Positions 37,133 through 47,662 of a stretch of DNA of 63,165 nucleotides are shown here, one piece after another. The notes beneath the pieces were generated by a model. It was given only the letters and a program-made list of their open reading frames with translations. It searched no databases and was not told the origin of the DNA. The DNA comes from Microbispora triticiradicis (GTDB lineage Bacteria; Actinomycetota; Actinomycetes; Streptosporangiales; Streptosporangiaceae). A program made the position numbers and the translations under genes. Every line of letters starts with the position of its first letter. Position 1 is the stretch's first letter. The stretch is taken from NCBI GenBank assembly GCA_003260025.2, contig QFZU02000001.1, positions 1-63,165 on the forward strand, written 5' to 3'.

Positions 37133-38269
37133 TCACCGGCCGTTGAAGGCGTCCCGCAGGCGGGAGAAGAAGCCCTGCTGGCCCGGGGAGAACTTGCCGG
37201 GCGGCCGTTCCTCCCCGCGCAGCTTCGACAGCTCCCGCAGGAGTTCCTCCTGCTGCGGGTCGAGCTTGGTCGGCGTCTCGACGTTCACATGGATCAGCAG
37301 GTCGCCCCGGCCGGTCTCGTTGAGCCGCTGGATGCCCTTGCCGTACAGGGGGATGACCTGACCGGCCTGGGTGCCGGGCCGCACGTCGATGGCCTCCGCG
37401 CCGTCGAGGGTGTCGATCGACAGGACGGTGCCGAGCGCGGCGGCGGTCATCGGGATCTGGACGGTGCAGTGCAGGTCGTCGCCCCGGCGTTCGAAGATCT
37501 GGTGCGGCCGCTCGACGATCTCCAGGAACAGGTCGCCCGGAGGGCCTCCGCCCGGCCCGACCTCGCCCTCGCCCGCGAGCTGGATGTGCGTGCCGTCCTC
37601 GACGCCGGCCGGGATCCGCACCTTGATCGTGCGCCGGGTCCTGACCCGTCCCTCGCCCGAGCACTCCATGCAGGGGTGCCGGATGACGCTGCCGTACCCG
37701 CCGCACTGGGGGCAGGGACGCGACGTCATGACCTGGCCCAGGAACGAGCGGGTGACCTGGGAGACCTCGCCCCGCCCGTGACACATGTCGCAGGTGTCGG
37801 GGTGGGTGCCGGACGCCGCCCCGGAGCCCTGGCAGACGTCGCAGACCACGGCCGTGTCGACCACGATCTCTCGGGTGGTGCCGAAGGCGGACTCCGCCAG
37901 GTCCAGTTCGACCCGGATGGTGGCGTTGCGGCCTCGGCGGGCACGCGAGCGGGGACCCCGCGCGGCGCCGGCGGAACCGAAGAAGGCGTCCATGATGTCG
38001 CTGAACGGGAAGCCCCCGCCGAAGCCGCCCGCCCCGGCCGGCCCGCCGCCACTCGCGAACGGATCGGCGCCCATGTCGTACATGCGGCGCTTGCCCGCGT
38101 CGGACAGCACCTCGTACGCCTGGTTGATCTCCTTGAACCGCTCCTGGGTCTCCGGATCGGGGTTGACGTCCGGATGCAGCTCACGGGCGAGACGGCGATA
38201 CGCCTTCTTGATCTCTTCCTGGCTGGCGTCGCGCCGGACGCCAAGGGTCGCGTAGTAGTCGTTGGACAC
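37133..38269 (-). CDS. dnaJ: Chaperone DnaJ
   Basis: A 378-residue type I Hsp40. J domain [20 protein letters not shown] with the HPD motif (ARELHPDVN), Gly/Phe region ([17 protein letters not shown]), four zinc-finger repeats [24 protein letters not shown] and CMECSGEG, then the C-terminal substrate-binding domains. It directly abuts hrcA, as the DnaJ2 copy of actinobacteria does, so it should be controlled from the hrcA CIRCE operator. Confidence 0.97.
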   Translation of the reverse strand: MSNDYYATLGVRRDASQEEIKKAYRRLARELHPDVNPDPETQERFKEINQAYEVLSDAGKRRMYDMGADPFASGGGPAGAGGFGGGFPFSDIMDAFFGSAGAARGPRSRARRGRNATIRVELDLAESAFGTTREIVVDTAVVCDVCQGSGAASGTHPDTCDMCHGRGEVSQVTRSFLGQVMTSRPCPQCGGYGSVIRHPCMECSGEGRVRTRRTIKVRIPAGVEDGTHIQLAGEGEVGPGGGPPGDLFLEIVERPHQIFERRGDDLHCTVQIPMTAAALGTVLSIDTLDGAEAIDVRPGTQAGQVIPLYGKGIQRLNETGRGDLLIHVNVETPTKLDPQQEELLRELSKLRGEERPPGKFSPGQQGFFSRLRDAFNGR

Positions 38270-39283
38270 TTATGACCCCGCCAGGATCTGGCCCACGTAC
38301 CGCGCCACCGCGCGCACCGCACCCATCGTCACCGGATAGTCCATTCGTGTCGGGCCCAGCACTCCAAGCCGGGCCAGTTCCTTGTCGCCCGAACCGTATC
38401 CGGCGGCCACGATAGAGGTGCCGCGCAGCCCGCTGTAGGGATTCTCGGATCCGATTCTGACGGTGAGTTCGGACAGCCCGCCGGTCTCGCCCAGCAGGCG
38501 CATGAGCACGACCTGCTCCTCCAGCGCCTCAAGCACGTCACGCAGGCCGACGCTGAAGTCGGCGCCCGCCAGATTGGCCGTACCGCCGAAGACGATCTTC
38601 TCCTCGTGCCGCTCGACGAGCGTCTCCAGGAGCACGGACATGATGGTCGCCACCACCGGCCTCTCCTCCGGCGGCAGCCGTTCGGGGATGCCGGCCACGG
38701 TCTCGGGCACCTGCGAGAGCCAGCACCCGTCGAGGCAGCCGTTCAGCACGGAGCGCAGGTTCGCGATCCGGTCCTCGGCGAGCGCCTCGGGCAGATCGAC
38801 CACCCGCTGCTCGACCCGCCCGGTGTTCGTGATCAGCACCAGCATGACCCGGCGCTCCGCCAGCGGGACGATCTCCACGTGGCGGACCGACGACCTGGTG
38901 AGCGAGGGATACTGCACGACGGCCACCTGCCGGGTGAGCTGCGCGAGCAGCCGTACCGTGCGCATGACGATCTCGTCGAGGTCGACCGCCCCGGCGAGGA
39001 ACGTCTCGATGGCCCTGCGCTCCGCCCCCGACAACGGCTTGATCTGCGACAGCCGGTCCACGAACAGGCGGTATCCCTTGTCGGTCGGGACCCGCCCGGC
39101 GCTGGTGTGCGGCTGCGTGATGTAGCCCTGCTCCTCCAGCGCCGCCATGTCGTTGCGGATGGTCGCCGGGGAGACGCCGAGGTTGTGCCTGTCCGCCAGG
39201 GCCTTGGACCCCACCGGCTCGTTGGTGGACACGTAGTCCTCGACGATGGCGCGCAGGACGGCGAGCTTGCGGTCGTCGAGCAA
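38270..39283 (-). CDS. hrcA: Heat-shock repressor HrcA
   Basis: A 337-residue repressor of CIRCE-controlled chaperone genes. The winged helix is at the N-terminus: [20 protein letters not shown], then [20 protein letters not shown] and [23 protein letters not shown] 39283 follows GGGAGGTGA. Its own CIRCE lies about 35 bases upstream, giving autoregulation. Stop and dnaJ start are adjacent. Confidence 0.97.
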   Translation of the reverse strand: MLDDRKLAVLRAIVEDYVSTNEPVGSKALADRHNLGVSPATIRNDMAALEEQGYITQPHTSAGRVPTDKGYRLFVDRLSQIKPLSGAERRAIETFLAGAVDLDEIVMRTVRLLAQLTRQVAVVQYPSLTRSSVRHVEIVPLAERRVMLVLITNTGRVEQRVVDLPEALAEDRIANLRSVLNGCLDGCWLSQVPETVAGIPERLPPEERPVVATIMSVLLETLVERHEEKIVFGGTANLAGADFSVGLRDVLEALEEQVVLMRLLGETGGLSELTVRIGSENPYSGLRGTSIVAAGYGSGDKELARLGVLGPTRMDYPVTMGAVRAVARYVGQILAGS

Positions 39284-39317
39284 TGTGTCACCTCCCTGTG
39301 CCCTGGAAACACCGACT

Positions 39318-39344
39318 CTGGCACTCTGTGTTCCCGAGTGCCAA
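39318..39344. promoter_or_regulatory. CIRCE operator (HrcA binding site)
   Basis: TGGCACTC, nine bases, GAGTGCCA: exact 8-bp inverted arms with the canonical N9 spacing, and one of the two outer bases also fits. It is upstream of hrcA-dnaJ. Confidence 0.92.
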
Positions 39345-39459
39345 GTGTACGGCTACCACCGCTCGGCGTGCGATAACGAGCAGACGATCAGGGGCAACAC
39401 GCCGTGAATCCGGGCGCAACCGGCGGGCCGGCGGCCCGGGATTTGCTAGCGTTCCCCGC

Positions 39460-40275
39460 ATGTACGGGCGGGACGTGCTTTCCGGAGACTGGCGGCGGCC
39501 ACGGCGGGGGCAGATCCCCGAGATCCCGGCCGAGCCCGATCTCGTGGTCGAGGACGCCGAGGGCCGTTTCTGCGGCGCGGTGGTGGACTGCGACAAGGAG
39601 GCCGTGACGCTGGAGGACCGCTTCGGGCGGCGGCGGGTGTTCCCGCTGACCCCCGCCGGGTTCCTCCTCGACGGCAGGCCGGTGACGCTGGTCCGTCCCC
39701 AGGCCCGGCCGTCCGGCCCGTTGCGGAGCGCCTCCGGGTCGATCGCGGTCGAGGGGCTGCGCGCCCAGGTCGCCAAGGAGAGCCGCATCTACGTCGAGGG
39801 CGTCCACGACGCCGCGCTGGTCGAGAAGATCTGGGGACACGACCTGCGCGTCGAGGGGGTCGTCGTCGAGTTCCTGGAGGGCGTCGACGACCTGCCCGCG
39901 ATCGTCGGGGAGTTCGGCCCGGAGCCGGGCAGGCGGCTGGGCGTGCTCGTCGACCACCTGGTGCCCGGCTCCAAGGAGAGCCGCATCGCCGCCCGGGTCT
40001 CCGGCGCGGACGTGCTCGTCGTGGGGCACCCCTTCGTGGACATCTGGCAGGCGGTCAAGCCCCGGGCGCTCGGCATCCAGGCGTGGCCGGACGTGCCGCG
40101 CGGCGTGCCCTGGAAGGAGGGCGTGATCGCCGCGCTGGGCTGGCGGATGGACCCCCAGGAGGCGTGGCGGCACATCCTCGGCCGGGTCACGACCTACGCC
40201 GACCTGGAGCCCGAACTGCTCGGCCGCGTCGAGGAGCTCATCGACTTCGTCACCGCCCCCGATCAGTCGGACTGA
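39460..40275 (+). CDS. DUF3097 family protein
   Basis: A 271-residue actinobacterial protein of unknown function. The N-terminus (DVLSGDWRRPRRGQIPEIPA) and the core (ESRIYVEGVHDAALVEKIWG, VVEFLEGVDDLPAIV, GVLVDHLVPGSKESRIA) match DUF3097. VEGVHDAALVEKIWG followed by DHLVPGSKE resembles a Toprim-type Glu ... DxD-like layout, which is a suggestion only. Convergent with hemW; both stop codons lie in a 17-base tandem repeat. Confidence 0.9.
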   Translation: MYGRDVLSGDWRRPRRGQIPEIPAEPDLVVEDAEGRFCGAVVDCDKEAVTLEDRFGRRRVFPLTPAGFLLDGRPVTLVRPQARPSGPLRSASGSIAVEGLRAQVAKESRIYVEGVHDAALVEKIWGHDLRVEGVVVEFLEGVDDLPAIVGEFGPEPGRRLGVLVDHLVPGSKESRIAARVSGADVLVVGHPFVDIWQAVKPRALGIQAWPDVPRGVPWKEGVIAALGWRMDPQEAWRHILGRVTTYADLEPELLGRVEELIDFVTAPDQSD

Positions 40276-40300
40276 GGGGTCAGACGGATCAAGGGGTCAG
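40261..40300. repeat. 17-bp repeat spanning the stops of DUF3097 gene and hemW
   Basis: TCGGACTGAGGGGTCAG (40267-40283) and ACGGATCAAGGGGTCAG (40284-40300) are adjacent 17-base copies, with a partial third (GATCAG) to the left. The first copy holds the DUF3097 TGA; the second holds the hemW stop on the other strand. Confidence 0.7.
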
Positions 40301-41509
40301 GTCGCGTACGACGGCGTCGGCGAGGAGCCGGCCGCGCAGCGTGAGGACGGCCCGGCCCGCCTTGAACGCCTCGGTCTCCAGCAGCCCGTCCCCCAGCGCC
40401 CGCGCGCAGGCCGTACGCGCCTCGGGGGCGAGGTCGGCGAGCGGGAAGCCCGAGGCGAGGCGCAGCTCCAGCATGACGCGCTCGACGGCCCTGTCCTCCG
40501 CCGTCAGCACCTCCCGGGCGTGCGCCGGGGAGGTCCCGTCCGCCAGGCGGGCGGCGTACGCGGCGGGGTGCTTCACGTTCCACCAGCGGGTGCCGCCGAC
40601 GTGGCTGTGCGCCCCCGGGCCCACCCCCCACCAGTCGCCGCCGGTCCAGTAGAGCAGGTTGTGGCGGCAGCGGGCCTCGTCCCCCGCCGCCCAGTTGGAG
40701 ATCTCGTACCAGCTCAGGCCCTCGGCCGTCAGGGTCTCCTCGGCGATGAGATAGCGGTCGGCGGCCACGTCGTCCTCGGGCATCGGCAGCTCGCCGCGCC
40801 GGATGCGGGCGGCGAGCCGGGTGCCGTCCTCCACGATCAGGGAGTACGCCGAGACGTGGTCGGGACCGGCCGCCAGAGCGGCCTTGAGCGAGGCCCGCCA
40901 GTCGTCGTCGCTCTCCCCCGGCGTGCCGTAGATCAGGTCGAGGTTGACGTGCTCGAACCCGGCCGCGCGGGCCTCCCGTACGGCCTCGGCGGGCCGGCCG
41001 GGGGTGTGCCGCCGGTCGAGGACGGTGAGGACGTGCTCACCCGCGCTCTGCATGCCGAAGCTCATCCGGGTGAAGCCGCCCTCCCGCAGCTCCTTCAGGT
41101 AGGCCGGGTCGACGGACTCGGGGTTGGCCTCGGTCGTCACCTCGGCGCCCGGCCGCAGGCCGAACTCCTCGCCGACGGCGTCCAGGATCCGTACGAGGTC
41201 GGCGGCGGGCAGCAGGGTCGGCGTGCCTCCGCCGAAGAAGACGGTCTCGACCGGCGGCGCGGCGTCCCCGAGCACGCGCCGGGCCAGCCGCACCTCCTCG
41301 ATCGCGGTGGCGGCGTAGTCGCGCTGCGCGGCGCCCGGCCCCAGCTCCGCGGCCGTGTAGGTGTTGAAGTCGCAGTAGCCGCAGCGCGTCGCGCAGAACG
41401 GCACGTGCACGTAGAAGCCGAACGGACGGGAGCCGAGCCCGTCGAGGGCTCCGGGCGGCAGCGCGCCGCTCGCGGGGACGGGATCGCCGTCGGGAAGCAC
41501 GGAAGGCAC
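40289..41509 (-). CDS. hemW: HemW-like radical SAM heme chaperone
   Basis: A 406-residue radical SAM enzyme. The cluster motif is CATRCGYCDF (CxxxCxYC), preceded by GFYVHVPF. ETVFFGGGTPTLLP, EANPESVDPAYLKELREGGF, GMQSAGEHVL and NLDLIYGTPGE follow. HemW lacks the extra Cys of oxygen-independent coproporphyrinogen oxidase HemN and transfers heme; this sequence has the HemW spacing. It is upstream of hrcA in many actinobacteria, here separated by the DUF3097 gene. Confidence 0.93.
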   Translation of the reverse strand: MPSVLPDGDPVPASGALPPGALDGLGSRPFGFYVHVPFCATRCGYCDFNTYTAAELGPGAAQRDYAATAIEEVRLARRVLGDAAPPVETVFFGGGTPTLLPAADLVRILDAVGEEFGLRPGAEVTTEANPESVDPAYLKELREGGFTRMSFGMQSAGEHVLTVLDRRHTPGRPAEAVREARAAGFEHVNLDLIYGTPGESDDDWRASLKAALAAGPDHVSAYSLIVEDGTRLAARIRRGELPMPEDDVAADRYLIAEETLTAEGLSWYEISNWAAGDEARCRHNLLYWTGGDWWGVGPGAHSHVGGTRWWNVKHPAAYAARLADGTSPAHAREVLTAEDRAVERVMLELRLASGFPLADLAPEARTACARALGDGLLETEAFKAGRAVLTLRGRLLADAVVRDLTP

Positions 41510-41541
41510 GCCTCCAGTCTGCCGTCACTCGCGCGGTGCCG

Positions 41542-41570
41542 TTGACGGGGTGATCAGAGGGGTCTACGAT
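41542..41570 (+). promoter_or_regulatory. Sigma-70-type promoter of the chitinase gene
   Basis: TTGACG (41542-41547), a 17-base spacer and TACGAT (41565-41570) form a good vegetative promoter. The start of transcription should fall near 41577, just before the palindrome at 41580-41600. Confidence 0.65.
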
Positions 41571-41579
41571 CGGCGCAAT

Positions 41580-41600
41580 TTACAGGAAACTTTCCTATAA
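41580..41600. promoter_or_regulatory. Palindromic operator upstream of the chitinase
   Basis: AGGAAA-C-TTTCCT (41584-41596) is an exact palindrome; TTA and TAA extend it to 21 bases with one mismatched pair. Its position at the expected start of transcription suggests a repressor site. It does not resemble the DasR site (TGGTCTAGACCA), so another regulator is likely. Confidence 0.65.
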
Positions 41601-41619
41601 GTTATCCCGGGAGGCCGGC

Positions 41620-42882
41620 GTGCTCATGAGAAGGACCCTCGCCGTGGCGGTCGCCGCCACCCTGGCCGCCGGGCTCGCGCCCGCCCAGGCCCAGGCCACG
41701 ACGGGCGGGGACCGCTACAAACGGGTGGCCTACTTCATCCAGTGGGGGATCTACGGCCGGAATTTCCACGTGCGCGACGTGGACGCCAGCGGCGCGGCGG
41801 CGAAGCTGACCCATCTCAACTACGCCTTCGGCTTCGTCGGCCCCGAGGGCACCTGCTACTCGGCCGACCCCTGGGCCGACTGGCAGCGGCCGGTGCCCGC
41901 CGAGCAGAGCGTCGACGGTGTGGCCGACGCCGACGACCAGCCGCTCAAGGGCAACCTCGGCCAGCTCAGGAAGCTCAAGGCCCGCCACCCCGGCCTCAAG
42001 GTCCTCATCTCCATCGGCGGCTGGACCGGATCGAAGTACTTCTCCGACGCCGTTCTCACCCCCGCCTCCCGGGCCCGGCTCGCCGCCTCGTGCGTCGACC
42101 TGTGGCTCAAGGGCGACCTGCCCGGCCTGCCCAGCGGCGCCGCCGCCGGCGTGTTCGACGGCATCGACCTCGACTGGGAATGGCCCGGCTCCTCCGGAAA
42201 CGACGGCAACGTCATCCGGGCCGAGGACAAGCAGAACTTCACCCTGTTCCTGGCCGAACTGCGCCGCCAGATGCGGGCCCACGACCGGCGCGCCGAACTC
42301 ACCGCCTTCCTCCCGGCCGCCGCCGCCAAGATCGACGCCGGTTTCGAGGTGAAGAAGGTCTTCGGCCTGCTCGACTTCGCCACCGTCCAGGGCTACGACC
42401 TGCACGGGCCGTGGGAGAACCGCACCGGGCACCAGGCCAACCTGCTCACCGACCGCCGCGACCCCGGCCCGGTCAAGTACAGCGTCGACCAGACCGTACG
42501 CGACTACGTCGGCCGCGGGGCGCCCGCCCGCAAGATCGTCGTCGGCGTCCCCGCGTACGGGCAGGGCTGGACCGGGGTCGCCTCCGGCGGCGACGGCCGC
42601 TACGCCACCGCCGCCGGCCCCGCACCCGGCACCTGGGCCGCCGGCAGCGACGACTACAAGAACCTCGTCGGCAAGCCCGGCAGGCGCTACCGCGACCTGC
42701 TCACCGGCGCCCTGTGGCTCTACGACGGCAACGAGTTCTGGTCCTACGACGACCCCGCCGTCATGCTGCGGAAGGCCGCGTACATCCGCCTCAAGGGCCT
42801 CGGCGGCTCGATGCTGTGGTCCATCGACCAGGACGACGCCAAAGCCTCCCTCACCTCCGCCCTCTACTCCGTCCTGAGGTGA
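41620..42882 (+). CDS. Secreted GH18 chitinase
   Basis: A 420-residue secreted glycosidase with signal peptide (RRTLAVAVAATLAAGLAPAQ, cleavage after AQA). The GH18 TIM barrel has KRVAYFIQWGIYGRNFHVRD, SIGGW, the catalytic DGIDLDWEWP (DxxDxDxE with acid Glu187), GYDLHGPW and LWSIDQDD. No chitin-binding module is attached. Degrades chitin outside the cell. GTG 41620 follows GGGAGG by five bases; ATG 41626 is an alternative. Probably repressed through the AGGAAACTTTCCT palindrome. Confidence 0.95.
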   Translation: MLMRRTLAVAVAATLAAGLAPAQAQATTGGDRYKRVAYFIQWGIYGRNFHVRDVDASGAAAKLTHLNYAFGFVGPEGTCYSADPWADWQRPVPAEQSVDGVADADDQPLKGNLGQLRKLKARHPGLKVLISIGGWTGSKYFSDAVLTPASRARLAASCVDLWLKGDLPGLPSGAAAGVFDGIDLDWEWPGSSGNDGNVIRAEDKQNFTLFLAELRRQMRAHDRRAELTAFLPAAAAKIDAGFEVKKVFGLLDFATVQGYDLHGPWENRTGHQANLLTDRRDPGPVKYSVDQTVRDYVGRGAPARKIVVGVPAYGQGWTGVASGGDGRYATAAGPAPGTWAAGSDDYKNLVGKPGRRYRDLLTGALWLYDGNEFWSYDDPAVMLRKAAYIRLKGLGGSMLWSIDQDDAKASLTSALYSVLR

Positions 42883-42890
42883 TCCGGCCT

Positions 42891-42913
42891 GGGGAGGGGG
42901 CCACCCCCTCCCC
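42891..42913. terminator. Terminator between chitinase and alpha-galactosidase
   Basis: GGGGAGGGGG-CCA-CCCCCTCCCC, an exact 10-bp hairpin between convergent genes. Confidence 0.8.
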
Positions 42914-42932
42914 AAGCCGTGACGTCAGGAGG

Positions 42933-44600
42933 TCAGGGGCTGGTGCAGGTGGCGGTGGGGGTGGCCGCGCTGCCGTTGGCGGTGAAGCCGAACGTCGTGG
43001 ACGCGCCCGCCGCGATAGAGCCGTTGTAGGACTCGTTGGTGACCGTCACCGAGGAACCGGACGAACTCTGCCGGCCGTTCCACAGGCTGCTGATGGTCTG
43101 GCCGCCCGGCCAGGTCCACTTCACGGTCCAGCCGTTGACCGCCGAGCTGCCCGCCTGCACCGTCACCTCGGACTGGAAGCCGCCGCCCCAGCTGTTGATC
43201 GTCTTGATCGTCGCCGAGCATCCGCCGGGAACCGGGGACGTCGACGGCGAGGCCGACGGGCTCGCGCTGGGACTCGCACTCGGGCTCGCGCTGGGACTGA
43301 CACTCGGGCTGACGCTGGGGCTGGCACTCGGGCTGGCGCTGGGGCTGCTCCCGGGGCTGCTGACCCGGTAGACCACGGTGCCATGCGCCGGAACGCTGGC
43401 GGAGATCGTGCCGCTCGTGGTGCTGGTCGCGTTGGTCCAGGCGTCCGTCAGCGTCACCGTGCCGCCGGACTTGCCGATGGCGGAGGTGGTCGTCGAGACC
43501 GTGGTGGTCGACCCGCCCTGGTTGAACAGGGCGACCGCGACGTCGCCGTTGGCGAGCTTCTTGGCGAGCACGCGCCGGGTGCCGTCGTTGGACACCTGGG
43601 TGGCCTGCAGGCCCAGCGAGTCCTGGTTGATCGCGATGAGGTTCTTGTTCTTGAGGATCGTCTGCGTCGCCGAGTCCATGGAGCGGATGTCGTTGCCCGC
43701 GATCAGCGGGGAGGCCATCATCGCCCAGAGCGCGAAGTGGCTGCGCATCTCGGTGTCGTTCATGCCGCCCCGGCCGATCTCCATCATGTCCGGGTCGTTG
43801 AAGTGCCCGGGACCGGCGTACGAGGCGAGCGGGACGGTGACGTTCACGATGTTCTGGATGCCCATGGGATAGCCGTTGGTCTGGCCCGTGTCCCACTTGT
43901 TCGTGATGTCCTCGGTGGTGCGCCACATGTTCGCGACGTCGCCCCAGTTGCGCTGGGGGCCGGTCTTCGAGTGGATGCTGTTGGGGTTGATGCTGTAGAC
44001 GATCGGCCGGCCGGTCGCCTTCAGCGCGTCGCGCATCTTGGCGAACGTGGCGACCTGGTCGTTGATCGTGCCGTTCGGGGAGCACCAGTCGTACTTGAGG
44101 TAGTCGACGCCCCACGCGGCGAACTGCCGGGCGTCCTGCGCCTCGTGGCCCTGGCTGCCGGTCGCGCCGGGGTAGCTGTTGAAGTACTGCGCGCAGGTCT
44201 TGTCCACGGGCACCTGGTAGATGCCGAACTTCAGGCCCTTGTTGTGCAGGTAGTCGCCGAGCGCCTTCATCCCGCTGGGGAAGCGGGAGGGGTCGCCCTG
44301 GATGTTGCCCGACGAGTCGCGGTTGGGGTTGAACCAGCAGTCGTCGACCACCACGTACTGGTAGCCGAGGTCGCGCAGGCCGCTGTTGACGATGGCGTCG
44401 GCCATCTGCCTGATCAGCGACTCGTTGATGTTGCAGCCGAAGGTGTTCCAGCTGTTCCAGCCCATCGGCGGGGTCCTGGCCACCCCGTTCTCCAGTGCCT
44501 GCGCCGGGCTCACGGTGGTGAGCGCCACGGCGCCCGACGCGAGGGCCAGCGCCGCCGTGACGGCGGGGACCAGCGTCGTGCGGATGCGTTTCCTGTCCAT
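42933..44600 (-). CDS. Secreted GH27 alpha-galactosidase with CBM2 module
   Basis: A 555-residue secreted enzyme. Signal peptide (TTLVPAVTAALALASGAVAL ... AQA), then a GH27 domain beginning TPPMGWNSWNTFGCNINESL. The nucleophile is in YLKYDWC and the acid/base in FNDPDMMEIG. A C-terminal beta domain follows, then a Ser-Pro linker (SPSASPSVSPSA, about 425-460), and a family 2 carbohydrate-binding module with SEVTVQAGSSAVNGWTVKWT and GFTANGS. It releases alpha-galactose from plant polysaccharides while bound to cellulose or chitin. ATG 44600 is preferred: GAGGAG is eight bases upstream; ATG 44606 is too close to it. A LacI-like operator is upstream. Confidence 0.95.
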   Translation of the reverse strand: MDRKRIRTTLVPAVTAALALASGAVALTTVSPAQALENGVARTPPMGWNSWNTFGCNINESLIRQMADAIVNSGLRDLGYQYVVVDDCWFNPNRDSSGNIQGDPSRFPSGMKALGDYLHNKGLKFGIYQVPVDKTCAQYFNSYPGATGSQGHEAQDARQFAAWGVDYLKYDWCSPNGTINDQVATFAKMRDALKATGRPIVYSINPNSIHSKTGPQRNWGDVANMWRTTEDITNKWDTGQTNGYPMGIQNIVNVTVPLASYAGPGHFNDPDMMEIGRGGMNDTEMRSHFALWAMMASPLIAGNDIRSMDSATQTILKNKNLIAINQDSLGLQATQVSNDGTRRVLAKKLANGDVAVALFNQGGSTTTVSTTTSAIGKSGGTVTLTDAWTNATSTTSGTISASVPAHGTVVYRVSSPGSSPSASPSASPSVSPSVSPSASPSASPSASPSASPSTSPVPGGCSATIKTINSWGGGFQSEVTVQAGSSAVNGWTVKWTWPGGQTISSLWNGRQSSSGSSVTVTNESYNGSIAAGASTTFGFTANGSAATPTATCTSP

Positions 44601-44640
44601 CGGCATCGCTCCTCAGCGGGTGCGCTTCAACTGACGGGGA

Positions 44641-44654
44641 TGTTAGCGTTAACA
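44641..44654. promoter_or_regulatory. LacI-family-like operator of the alpha-galactosidase gene
   Basis: TGTTAGCGTTAACA has TGTTA/TAACA arms with a central CG, the usual design of LacI-family sites. It lies about 40 bases upstream of the gene. No LacI gene is in the window. Confidence 0.55.
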
Positions 44655-44988
44655 ACCGCCCGTGATCGTCGCCGATCACGTGCTGGCCATTGCGTATCCC
44701 ATTGGCGAAGGTCCGGTGGCGACCGCGGACGGCGCCACGGCGCGGAGCCAATCCCATGCGCGGGCAACGGTCAAGACACCCGTGTGCGCGACGCCGGGGC
44801 ACGAGCCGGGCCGCACCGGCCTGATCTGGGCGCGGGAGCCCCAGGCGGGCCGCCCGGCCGTGGAGCACCGGCTGTAACTTTCACCTCCCGCCCGTCCGGC
44901 GAGAGGTGACCGGTTCACGTGCTCGCGCGCCCGCCGTCACACCGTACGGCCGAGGTAGGCGAGCAGGCGCCGACGCGCACGATGGAGA
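44655..44988. other. Gap between alpha-galactosidase and MOSC genes
   Basis: No gene was recognised in these 334 bases. The only clear structure is the hairpin at 44881-44909, a likely terminator of the MOSC gene. Confidence 0.5.
44881..44909 (-). terminator. Hairpin downstream of MOSC gene
   Basis: TCACCTC (44881-44887) and GAGGTGA (44903-44909) are exact arms of a 7-bp stem, about 80 bases after the MOSC stop. Confidence 0.45.
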
Positions 44989-45636
44989 TCAGGAAGCGGG
45001 GGCCTCGGTGCGGCTTCCGAGCACGCGCTGGGCGACCCTGTCCCACTTCTCGCTGCGGCCGGGCTGGACGAGGATCCGCCGCAGCAGGTCCCCGTCGCCG
45101 TGGTAGGCCCGGAACGCCTCGCCGATGGTCACGCCGTCCGCGGGCCGGTCCAGCACCTCGATCTCGTCGCCGGCGCCGAGTTCGCCCTCCTCGATCACGC
45201 GGAAGTACGCTCCCGTGCGGCCCGCCTCGGTGAAGCGCCTGACCCAGCCGCGCTCGTCGAGCCAGTTCCGGAACACGACGCAGGGGATGCGGGGATAGGT
45301 GACCTCCAGGACGGCGGTGCCGACCCGCCAGCGCTCGCCGAGGAGCGCCCCGGTCAGGTCGGCCCCCGATGTCGTGAGGTTCTCCCCGAACCGGCCGTCG
45401 CGCAGGTCCCGGCCCATCCGGGGCTCCCACCAGTCGTAGTCCTCCCGGGCGTACGCGTACACCGCCTGGTCCCGGTGCCCGTGGTTGGCGGTGTCGGCGC
45501 GCTCGTCCCCGGCCAGGCCGTTCCCGTGCACGGCGACTCGCCCCTCGGCGCGGCGCTTGTCGATGGCGGTACGCCGGAGGTCGCCGGCCCATTCCGCGTC
45601 GACGGCCCGGCCCACGTTCACAGAGAGGATACGCAT
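44989..45636 (-). CDS. YiiM-like MOSC domain protein
   Basis: A 215-residue cytoplasmic protein. ILSVNVGRA start, DKRRAEGRVAVHGNGLAGDE, GRFGENLTTSG and RIPCVVFRNWL (with the conserved MOSC Cys) are typical of the YiiM group, which uses molybdenum cofactor, sometimes to reduce N-hydroxylated bases. ATG 45636 precedes MRILSV; a TTG two codons upstream is possible. Confidence 0.9.
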   Translation of the reverse strand: MRILSVNVGRAVDAEWAGDLRRTAIDKRRAEGRVAVHGNGLAGDERADTANHGHRDQAVYAYAREDYDWWEPRMGRDLRDGRFGENLTTSGADLTGALLGERWRVGTAVLEVTYPRIPCVVFRNWLDERGWVRRFTEAGRTGAYFRVIEEGELGAGDEIEVLDRPADGVTIGEAFRAYHGDGDLLRRILVQPGRSEKWDRVAQRVLGSRTEAPAS

Positions 45637-45705
45637 GGCCAAACGTTAACGGATGGTCATGTTTCCGCGCGATCCCATTAAGTTGTCATGAAACCAGACA
45701 GGGAG

Positions 45706-47529
<1,824 letters not shown>

Positions 47530-47662
47530 CGGAGTCCGTTTCAACAGGGTGTGGTCATACAGGTTTCGAGTGACTGCTGATCGATCGGGCCGCCCTCGCC
47601 TCGCGCTCGGCGGGCCCTCTCTCGGCTGGCGGACCAGCCACCCTCCATGGTGGCATGTCCGG

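Noticed and set aside
43230-43370. Possible CRISPR-like array
   Set aside because: The regular repeats encode the Ser-Pro linker of the alpha-galactosidase in frame; there are no spacers.
41742-44909. A 1055-codon plus-strand frame across chitinase and alpha-galactosidase
   Set aside because: It runs through two clearly coding genes in another frame and orientation, is Arg/Ala-rich and has no domain.
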